A DNA stretch of 20,743 nt from an uncultured Lachnospiraceae bacterium (lineage in GTDB: Bacteria; Bacillota; Clostridia; Lachnospirales; Lachnospiraceae): the NCBI GenBank assembly GCA_910588125.1, contig CAJUPI010000056.1, positions 1-20,743 on the forward strand, read 5' to 3'. The position numbers and the translations under genes are program-made. The notes below the pieces were generated by a model, which did no database searches, was not told the origin of the DNA, and was given only the letters and a program-made list of their open reading frames with translations. Positions 15,063-20,743 of this stretch are shown here, in pieces; the first letter of the stretch is position 1, and the number at the start of each line of letters is the position of its first letter.

Positions 15063-16352
15063 ATGTTAAGTGCTATTGGGTTTTTCCTGATTCTTCTGTT
15101 TTTGGGAATGCCGGTTGCGTTTGCGATTGCAGTATCCGGGTTTGCGTTTTTTCTGATGCGCCCGGAGATTCCGTGGACAATCCTTGTGCAAAAATCATTG
15201 TCCACGACACAATCTTTTACTATGCTGGCAATTCCGCTGTTTATCTTTGCCGGGAACCTGATGAACAATACAGGGATTACCACCCGGCTGATCAAGCTGG
15301 CAAATGTACTGACCGGACATATGTATGGTTCGATCGGCCAGGTGTCGGTAGTGCTTTCCACGCTGATGGGCGGGGTGTCCGGTTCAGCGGTGGCGGATGC
15401 GGCGATGGAATGCCGTATCCTGGGGCCGGAGATGACAAAGCGTGGCTATGCGCCGGGATGGGCGGCTGCGGTAAACTGCCTGACCGGGCTGATTGTGGCG
15501 ACGATTCCGCCCTCTATGGGGCTGATCCTGTATGGCACAGTGGGCGAGGTATCCATCGGAAGGCTGTTCGTTGCAGGCTTTTTGCCAGGTATTATCATGT
15601 GTATTTTTATGATGCTGGCAACCTCCTGGTCAGCGCGTCATCTAGGGTACAAGCCAGATCATGAAAAGCCGTCGTCTTTGAATGAAATTGTGAAATGCTG
15701 TGTGGAGAGTATCTGGGCATTGCTGTTTCCGATTCTGTTGATTGTACTGATTCGGTTTGGCGTGATGACTCCGTCGGAGTCGGGAGCTTTTGCGGTATTT
15801 TATGCACTGATTGTCGGAACCTTTATTTATAAGGAGTTGACCCTGGAGAGCTTTAAGAAATGTATTATAGACAGTGTAAAGGATCTGTCAGTGATTACTA
15901 TGATACTGGCGTTTTCGGGAATTTTCAGCTATGGCGTGGTATTTGATCAGTTGCCAAAAACGCTGGCCAATATGCTGATTGGATTTACCAGCAATAAGTT
16001 CGTCCTGATCTTTCTGATCATTATCATGTTAACCATTTTTGGCATGTTTATGGAGACTACAGTGATTACCTTGATTGTGACGCCGATTCTGATCCCTGTG
16101 ATCAGCCAGTATGGGATCGATCCAGTACATTTTGGTATTATCATGATGACAGTAGTGACGATGGGATGCTCGACGCCGCCGGTGGGAGTGGCTCTCTATA
16201 CGTGTTCGAATATTATGAACTGTTCAGTGGAGGAGACGACCCGATATGCGATTCCGCTTTATATCGCGATTTTTGCGACGCTGGCAATTTGCATTTTCTT
16301 CCCAGATCTGGTTTTGCTGCTGCCGAATCTGGTGTATGGAGCGGCGGCGTAA
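15063..16352 (+). CDS. dctM: TRAP transporter large permease (DctM), cassette 1
   Basis: Transport channel subunit of the TRAP system. The 429-residue protein is hydrophobic throughout, with the expected eleven to twelve membrane spans. It shows DctM hallmarks: LFLGMPVAFAIAVSG near the N-terminus, LMGGVSGSAVADAA, PPSMGLILYG and CSTPPVGVALYT in the C-terminal half. GGGGAG lies just upstream, within the end of dctQ. It is about 89 percent identical, by hand count, to the DctM of cassette 2, with changes clustered in the central cytoplasmic loop and the last helix. It is convergent with the lacI-family gene, 40 bases between stop codons. Confidence 0.93.
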   Translation: MLSAIGFFLILLFLGMPVAFAIAVSGFAFFLMRPEIPWTILVQKSLSTTQSFTMLAIPLFIFAGNLMNNTGITTRLIKLANVLTGHMYGSIGQVSVVLSTLMGGVSGSAVADAAMECRILGPEMTKRGYAPGWAAAVNCLTGLIVATIPPSMGLILYGTVGEVSIGRLFVAGFLPGIIMCIFMMLATSWSARHLGYKPDHEKPSSLNEIVKCCVESIWALLFPILLIVLIRFGVMTPSESGAFAVFYALIVGTFIYKELTLESFKKCIIDSVKDLSVITMILAFSGIFSYGVVFDQLPKTLANMLIGFTSNKFVLIFLIIIMLTIFGMFMETTVITLIVTPILIPVISQYGIDPVHFGIIMMTVVTMGCSTPPVGVALYTCSNIMNCSVEETTRYAIPLYIAIFATLAICIFFPDLVLLLPNLVYGAAA

Positions 16353-16385
16353 GGAGGGCGATTCCCTTGTCCGGTGAGGGCGTGA

Positions 16386-16413
16386 TGACGATTTATGACA
16401 TCGTCAGGTTTTT
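16386..16413 (+). terminator. Possible terminator between convergent dctM and lacI-family gene
   Basis: TGACGAT (16386-16392) and ATCGTCA (16400-16406) form a 7-bp stem with a 7-base loop, followed by GG and five T (16409-16413). The hairpin overlaps the last codons of the regulator gene on the other strand. The stem is short and moderate in GC, so this is a weak candidate for ending the TRAP operon 1 transcript. Confidence 0.35.
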
Positions 16414-17403
16414 GACCGAATTGCGGATCACCAGCGAGGCATTCACCAACGGAAGTTCCCTGACAGTGCCGGTCTCAATGTAGTGATGGATGAAATCCAC
16501 GGCAAGGGAAGAGAGCTGTTTTGCGGGAACCGAGACCGTGGAGAGCGGCGGAGTTACAAAGTTGGCCATGATGCAATCATCAAAGCCGAATATTGATAAA
16601 TGATCCGGAATGCGAAGACCAAGGATATAGGCGGCCCGGTAAAGATTGAAAGCCATCATATCATTGCAGGCAAAAACCGCCTCCGGCCGGTCCGGCTGTT
16701 GCAGCAGGCTGAGGATCCGGTTGGGGGTGGTGGCCATATCCTCCGGAGTGACATCAAATAACAGACTGCCGGACCGACAGGATAGGCCATGGTCAGCGAG
16801 TGCTTCCATCATGCCCTCATAGCGCTCGCGATGGGTGCCGTTGGCAAAGCTCTGGAAAACGCCGCCGAAATTCCGGTGTCCAAGACGTATCATATAATTT
16901 ACCGCCTCGTAGGCGGCTTTTTTATTGTCCAACCGCAGGCAATGTTCCATATCGTCCTCAAAACAGCGATTCATATAAACATAAGGAATCCCAAATCGGG
17001 AGAGCTTTTTGATGTGTTCATGTTCTCCGCCGGCAGTGAAAATGATAACCCCGGCGATGTCCATACCGATCAGGTTCTCAATTACCTGTTTTTCTTTTTC
17101 CAGACTGTATTCGGTGTTGTTTAAATAGAGCAGATAGCCTTTTTGAGTAGCAAAAGATTCCATATATTGTTCTAATTTGGCATAAAAAATATTGGTCAGA
17201 GATGGCAGGATCAGCGCTAGAGTCTGACGGCGCCCGGTCTTTAAGTTGACGGCCAGGGTATTGGGGCGGTAATTCAATTCCTCCACAGCCTGCATGATCT
17301 TTTTCCGGGTTTCCTCTTTTAGATAGCCTTTCCCGGAGAGGGCGCGGGATACGGTGCACACAGAAAAGCCGCATTTTTTTGCAACATCCTTGATAGTCAC
17401 CAT
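16393..17403 (-). CDS. LacI-family transcriptional regulator
   Basis: The 336-residue repressor-type protein has an N-terminal helix-turn-helix (about 3-25, TIKDVAKKCGFSVCTVSRAL), the LacI hinge with NYRPNTLAVNLKTG (44-57), and a periplasmic-binding-protein-like effector domain ending with FACNDMMAF and FGFDD blocks. The start is set by AAAGGAG nine bases before the codon at 17403-17401; upstream in-frame starts lack such a site. It lies between two TRAP cassettes, convergent with the first and divergent from the second. Both cassettes have CG-centred operators of the kind this family binds, so it is the likely regulator of both. The effector is probably the transported solute or a product of it. 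CcpA itself is unlikely given the location and specificity region. Confidence 0.92.
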   Translation of the reverse strand: MVTIKDVAKKCGFSVCTVSRALSGKGYLKEETRKKIMQAVEELNYRPNTLAVNLKTGRRQTLALILPSLTNIFYAKLEQYMESFATQKGYLLYLNNTEYSLEKEKQVIENLIGMDIAGVIIFTAGGEHEHIKKLSRFGIPYVYMNRCFEDDMEHCLRLDNKKAAYEAVNYMIRLGHRNFGGVFQSFANGTHRERYEGMMEALADHGLSCRSGSLLFDVTPEDMATTPNRILSLLQQPDRPEAVFACNDMMAFNLYRAAYILGLRIPDHLSIFGFDDCIMANFVTPPLSTVSVPAKQLSSLAVDFIHHYIETGTVRELPLVNASLVIRNSVKNLTMS

Positions 17404-17489
17404 GACCGGATACTCCTTTTGTTCTAAGTATTGTGTGAATGGCTTTCGTAATCTGTCAAAGGGGTGAGAAACCTGTGATATATGCAATT

Positions 17490-17518
17490 ATTTTATCAGT
17501 TAGAGCGGCTGATGTCAA
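17490..17518 (-). promoter_or_regulatory. Promoter of the lacI-family gene
   Basis: On the minus strand TTGACA (17518-17513) and TAAAAT (17495-17490) are separated by 17 bases, a near-consensus vegetative promoter. The leader is about 80 bases. No CG-centred operator overlaps it, so strong autorepression is not indicated by the sequence. Confidence 0.7.
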
Positions 17519-17592
17519 AGTAAATTTAGGGGATGGCAATTTCAGAATACCAGCAAATATAAAATAAATATAAAATAATTATAAAAAACAGC

Positions 17593-17621
17593 TTGATTTC
17601 TTTCGTGTAATCGTTTATATT
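17593..17621 (+). promoter_or_regulatory. Promoter and operator O1 of TRAP operon 2
   Basis: TTGATT (17593-17598) and TATATT (17616-17621) have a 17-base spacer. TGTAATCGTTTATA (17606-17619) overlaps the -10 at the same offset as in TRAP operon 1. An A/T-only-rich tract with repeated ATAAAAT units (about 17556-17588) lies directly upstream of the -35 and may act as an UP element. That tract is absent at operon 1. Confidence 0.7.
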
Positions 17622-17634
17622 AAAAGTGTTAAGA

Positions 17635-17648
17635 TGTAAACGTTTAGC
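17635..17648 (+). promoter_or_regulatory. Second operator O2 of TRAP operon 2
   Basis: TGTAAACGTTTAGC has the same core as the operator of TRAP operon 1. Its centre is 29 bases downstream of the centre of O1, just inside the predicted transcript. A bound repressor here could act as a roadblock or cooperate with O1. No equivalent second site is seen at operon 1. Confidence 0.6.
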
Positions 17649-17693
17649 GACAAGAAATCGTTAAGCACTATTACCAAGAAAAGGGGAATAAAT

Positions 17694-18752
17694 ATGAGAA
17701 AAAGAGTATTGACAGCGAGTGTTTTGACAATGGCAATGGTGGCACTGAGTGCATGCAGCGGCATGCCGGGGATGGGGAATGCGCAGCCGGCGCCGGCACA
17801 GGAGGCTAAGGCCGAGGATGGCGCGTCTGCAGACACAGATAAAGTATACGAGCTGAAAATATCGACATCCCAGACAGAGCAGGCGCTTATTACCAGAAAC
17901 TATCAGAAGCTGGCAGATACCCTGAATGAAAAGTCAAACGGCAGATTGCAGGTGACCGTATTTCCGGCAGGCCAGCTGGGAAGCGATGAGGATGTGCTGG
18001 AGCAGGCCATCCAGGGAGCGAACGTGGCGGTTAATACCGATGCTTCTCGTATGGGGCAGTATGTGAAGGATTTCTCAATTTTGATGATGGGATATTTTGC
18101 GGATAATTATGACGAATGTTACAAAGTGACGCAGACGGATACCTTCAAGGGTTGGTGCGATACTCTTTCTAGCGATCACGGGATCAAGATTTTGTCATTT
18201 ACGTTCTATGATGGCCCGCGTGAATTTATGACCAACAAACCGATCAATACTCCGGATGACTTAAAGGGGCTGCGGATTCGGACTATTGGCCAGGAGGTAT
18301 GTACCGAGACGATTCAGGCCATGGGAGGCACCCCGATCTCGATGTCCTGGGGCGAGGTTTATAACGGAATCCAGTCCAAGGCGCTGGAGGGATGCGAGGT
18401 ACAGAATACTTCCAGTTATCCGTCGAGAATTTATGAGGTCTGTGAATATCAGTCCAAGACCCATCACTTCCAGCTGATGCAGGGATTGATCTGTGGCCAG
18501 AAATGGTTTGAGAGCCTGCCTGAGGATTTGCAGACGTTGCTGGTTGAGACTTCCGTGGAGATGGGGAAGACAACGGCGGCTGACGTTATGAGTGAGGTAG
18601 AGGATGCAGAGAAGAAGATGGTGGAAGCCGGTATGACCATCGTGGAGCCGGATGTTGCTCCGTTTAAGGCATTGGTGGATCCGGTTTATGAAAAGCTGGG
18701 ATATGCCGAGCTGAGAGCGCAGCTGTACAAGGAGATCGGCAAGACTAACTAA
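17694..18752 (+). CDS. dctP: TRAP transporter solute-binding lipoprotein (DctP family), cassette 2
   Basis: Paralogue of the binding protein at 13494. The 352-residue protein has lipobox LSAC (C21) followed by the same SGMPGMGN start of the mature chain, then a divergent acidic linker. The ligand-contact region around LRIRTIGQEVCTETIQAMG, MSWGEVYNGIQSKALEGCEV and NTSSYPSRIYEVC is almost unchanged between the two, as are the six mature cysteines. Most differences lie in the linker, around the GPRQF/GPREF region and in the C-terminal third. This suggests the same or a very similar ligand. AAGGGGA precedes the ATG. It is the first gene of the second TRAP operon. Confidence 0.92.
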   Translation: MRKRVLTASVLTMAMVALSACSGMPGMGNAQPAPAQEAKAEDGASADTDKVYELKISTSQTEQALITRNYQKLADTLNEKSNGRLQVTVFPAGQLGSDEDVLEQAIQGANVAVNTDASRMGQYVKDFSILMMGYFADNYDECYKVTQTDTFKGWCDTLSSDHGIKILSFTFYDGPREFMTNKPINTPDDLKGLRIRTIGQEVCTETIQAMGGTPISMSWGEVYNGIQSKALEGCEVQNTSSYPSRIYEVCEYQSKTHHFQLMQGLICGQKWFESLPEDLQTLLVETSVEMGKTTAADVMSEVEDAEKKMVEAGMTIVEPDVAPFKALVDPVYEKLGYAELRAQLYKEIGKTN

Positions 18753-18794
18753 TTGTCTCTGATTTTGTCTTTAATATGGAAAGGAAGCTTTCAG

Positions 18795-19277
18795 ATGAAG
18801 AAAATATCGGACTTGATTTTAAAGATTGAAGAGATTCTTGCCGGTATTATGTTATGCATGATCGCTGTTCTGGTGTTCTGGTCCGCCGTGGCCAGAACAG
18901 TCGGAATGCCGGTAAACTGGGCACAGGATGTGTCCCTGCTGGCATTTGCATGGTTGACATTTATCGGCTCCGACATCATCATCAAAGGAGGGGGCTTGAT
19001 TCGTATTGATATGTTGGTGAATAAGCTCCCGAAGCCGGTACAAAAGATTCTGATGATGATCTTTGACGTATTGATGCTGCTGTTTTTGCTGATTTTGATC
19101 GTATACGGATTTCTTCTGGTATCACAGAGCTGGAACAGAACCTTTAATACGCTCAAGATGAGCTATGCCTGGTGTACGCTGGCAGTTCCGGTTGGCTCGC
19201 TGCTGATGTTTTTCAGCGCGATTGGTAAAACTGCAGGAGATTTCAAAAAACCTGTAAAGGAATGGGGGGCTGAGTAA
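18795..19277 (+). CDS. dctQ: TRAP transporter small membrane subunit (DctQ), cassette 2
   Basis: The 160-residue four-span membrane subunit is equal in length to its paralogue when started at ATG 18795, which has AAGGAA about eight bases upstream; an upstream in-frame start at 18753 would add 14 unconserved residues. The block WAQDVSLLAFAWLTFIGSD and the third-span sequence DVLMLLFLLILIVYGFLLVS are shared with cassette 1. The final A of its TAA stop is the first base of the dctM start codon, giving tight translational coupling. The gap to the binding-protein gene is 42 bases and has no similarity to the corresponding gap in cassette 1. Confidence 0.9.
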   Translation: MKKISDLILKIEEILAGIMLCMIAVLVFWSAVARTVGMPVNWAQDVSLLAFAWLTFIGSDIIIKGGGLIRIDMLVNKLPKPVQKILMMIFDVLMLLFLLILIVYGFLLVSQSWNRTFNTLKMSYAWCTLAVPVGSLLMFFSAIGKTAGDFKKPVKEWGAE

Positions 19278-20566
19278 TGTTAAGTGCAATAGGTTTCTTT
19301 CTGGTGCTCCTGTTTTTGGGGATGCCGGTGGCATTTGCAATTGCGGTTTCGGGCTTTGCCTTCTTTTTGATGCGTCCGGAAATTCCCTGGACGATCCTGG
19401 TTCAGAAATCTCTGTCCACAACACAGTCCTTTACCATGCTGGCGATTCCACTGTTCATCTTTGCCGGAAATCTGATGAATAATACAGGAATTACTTCACG
19501 TCTGGTGAAGCTGGCCAATGTTATGACTGGCCATATGTATGGCTCGATTGGCCAGGTATCCGTTGTGCTGTCCACTCTGATGGGCGGGGTGTCCGGATCC
19601 GCAGTGGCGGATGCGGCGATGGAATGCCGGATTCTGGGACCGGAGATGACAAAGCGTGGCTATGCGCCGGGATGGGCGGCGGCGGTAAACTGTCTTTCCG
19701 GACTGATTGTGGCGACAATTCCGCCGTCTATGGGCTTGATCCTCTATGGTACGGTAGGGGAGGTGTCTATCGGGCGCCTGTTTGTAGCCGGTTTTCTTCC
19801 GGGTATTATCATGTGTATTTTGATGATGATTGCGACGGCATGGTCGGCGCGCCATCATGGATATAAACCGGATCATGATAAGCCCTCACCGCCGGGAGTG
19901 ATCTTAAAGGCATGTATCGAGAGTATCTGGGCGTTGCTGTTTCCGATTCTGCTGATTGTGCTGATTCGTTTTGGCGTGATGACGCCGTCAGAGTCCGGGG
20001 CGTTTGCCGTGTTCTATGCGCTGGTGGTCGGCGCTTTTATCTATAAGGAACTGACGCTGGAGAAGTTTAAAAAGTGCGTGATTGACAGTGTCAAGGATCT
20101 TTCCGTGATTACCATGATTCTGGCATTTTCGGGGATCTTCAGCTATGGCGTTGTATTCGACCAGCTGCCCAAAACGCTCACCACGATGTTGGTCAGCTTG
20201 ACGAGCAATAAATATATTTTGCTGTTATTGATCTTGATTATGCTGACGGTCTTTGGCATGTTTATGGAGACTACGGTAATCACGCTGATCGTCACTCCGA
20301 TTTTGATTCCGATTATCACACAGTACGGGATCGATCCGGTACATTTCGGAATTATCATGATGACGATCGTCACCATGGGATGCTCGACACCGCCGGTGGG
20401 AGTGGCGCTTTATACATGCTCGAATATCATGGGCTGTTCGGTGGAGGAGACGACGCGGTATTCCATTCCGCTGTTTGTTGCGATTCTGATTACAGTAGCG
20501 CTCTGCGTTTTCTTCCCGAAGATGGTATTGTTTTTGCCGAACCTGATCTACGGTGCGGCTGCTTAA
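19277..20566 (+). CDS. dctM: TRAP transporter large permease (DctM), cassette 2
   Basis: The 429-residue transport channel subunit has the same length as its paralogue and no gaps in alignment. LMGGVSGSAVADAA, PPSMGLILYG and CSTPPVGVALYT are present. By hand count about 48 residues differ from cassette 1, mostly conservative, concentrated around 205-218 and in the last 50 residues. At the DNA level synonymous sites differ widely, so the duplication is not very recent. It is the last gene of the operon, followed by a strong terminator. Confidence 0.93.
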   Translation: MLSAIGFFLVLLFLGMPVAFAIAVSGFAFFLMRPEIPWTILVQKSLSTTQSFTMLAIPLFIFAGNLMNNTGITSRLVKLANVMTGHMYGSIGQVSVVLSTLMGGVSGSAVADAAMECRILGPEMTKRGYAPGWAAAVNCLSGLIVATIPPSMGLILYGTVGEVSIGRLFVAGFLPGIIMCILMMIATAWSARHHGYKPDHDKPSPPGVILKACIESIWALLFPILLIVLIRFGVMTPSESGAFAVFYALVVGAFIYKELTLEKFKKCVIDSVKDLSVITMILAFSGIFSYGVVFDQLPKTLTTMLVSLTSNKYILLLLILIMLTVFGMFMETTVITLIVTPILIPIITQYGIDPVHFGIIMMTIVTMGCSTPPVGVALYTCSNIMGCSVEETTRYSIPLFVAILITVALCVFFPKMVLFLPNLIYGAAA

Positions 20567-20574
20567 AAATTGTG

Positions 20575-20630
20575 AAATGCCGCAGGATGGCAAAAGTCCC
20601 GAAAGGGAACGCTGTCCGGCGGCATTTTTT
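20575..20630 (+). terminator. Intrinsic terminator of TRAP operon 2
   Basis: AAATGCCGC (20575-20583) pairs with GCGGCATTT (20619-20627), and a T-run to 20630 follows. The enclosed bases can form an inner stem TCCC-GAAA-GGGA with a stable tetraloop. It begins nine bases after the dctM stop codon. Confidence 0.85.
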
Positions 20631-20663
20631 ATTTGCTGTCCGGTGAAACAAAAGCCCGTCCGG

Positions 20664-20691
20664 TTGTTTGCGAACACACCGGATTTATAAT
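20664..20691 (+). promoter_or_regulatory. Possible promoter for a gene beyond the window
   Basis: TATAAT at 20686-20691 is a perfect -10. TTGTTT at 20664-20669 lies 16 bases upstream. A small inverted repeat (TCCGG near 20659, CCGGA near 20679) overlaps it. No start codon with a clear ribosome site follows before the window ends. Confidence 0.35.
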
Positions 20692-20743
20692 AGCGTAAAG
20701 TTAGTTTCGGAAAATGGCAGAGCGTGGAATCCAGAAATAGGAA

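Noticed and set aside
16393..17487. Longer form of the LacI-family protein starting at 17487
   Set aside because: The extra 28 residues precede the helix-turn-helix, cover the leader, and include no conserved sequence; the start at 17403 has a good ribosome site and normal family length.
18753..18794. N-terminal extension of the second DctQ
   Set aside because: It begins directly after the binding-protein stop without a ribosome site and has no counterpart in the first cassette.

Overview
The window looks like chromosomal DNA of a Bacillota bacterium of the class Clostridia, probably a gut Lachnospiraceae-type organism. The grounds are strong GGAGG-type ribosome binding sites, tightly packed co-oriented operons, lipoprotein-type (not periplasmic) solute-binding proteins, a LytS/YesM-type two-component system, and LacI/CcpA-style operators centred on CG. 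The assignment below class level is inference. No rRNA, tRNA, CRISPR array, transposase or phage gene was seen.

Region 1 (1-6941) is a maltose/alpha-glucoside operon. It holds a single-chain PTS permease with the domain order IIA-IIC-IIB, an endonuclease/exonuclease/phosphatase-fold protein, a 4-alpha-glucanotransferase and a GH13 alpha-glucosidase. The set fits a route in which the sugar is phosphorylated on import, dephosphorylated inside the cell by a MapP-like phosphatase, and then processed by MalQ and the glucosidase. A TTGCAA-17-TATATT promoter with a cre/MalR-like operator over the start site precedes it.

Region 2 (6942-12434) is a sensory operon: a LytS/YesM-type histidine kinase, a response regulator that ends before the usual AraC-type DNA-binding domain, a lone TRAP-type solute-binding lipoprotein, and a class I mannose-6-phosphate isomerase.

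Region 3 (12435-20743) carries two paralogous TRAP transporter cassettes (dctP-dctQ-dctM) on either side of a convergent/divergent lacI-family gene. Both cassettes have the same promoter/operator geometry (TTGA-type -35, 17-bp spacer, TATATT, CG-centred operator overlapping the -10), so they probably share a regulator. The substrate cannot be read from the window.

The most unusual content is intergenic. A family of roughly 250-300 bp quasi-palindromes occurs three times in the same orientation (1-176 partial, 7066-7317, 12468-12773), each between operons. One copy has a perfect 41-bp outer inverted repeat, and paired changes between copies keep the inner stems complementary. A second, different 217-bp nested palindrome (12982-13198) and a third smaller one (209-318) also lie in intergenic DNA. 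None contains a gene. They may be non-autonomous mobile palindromes, structured RNAs, or terminator/insulator elements.
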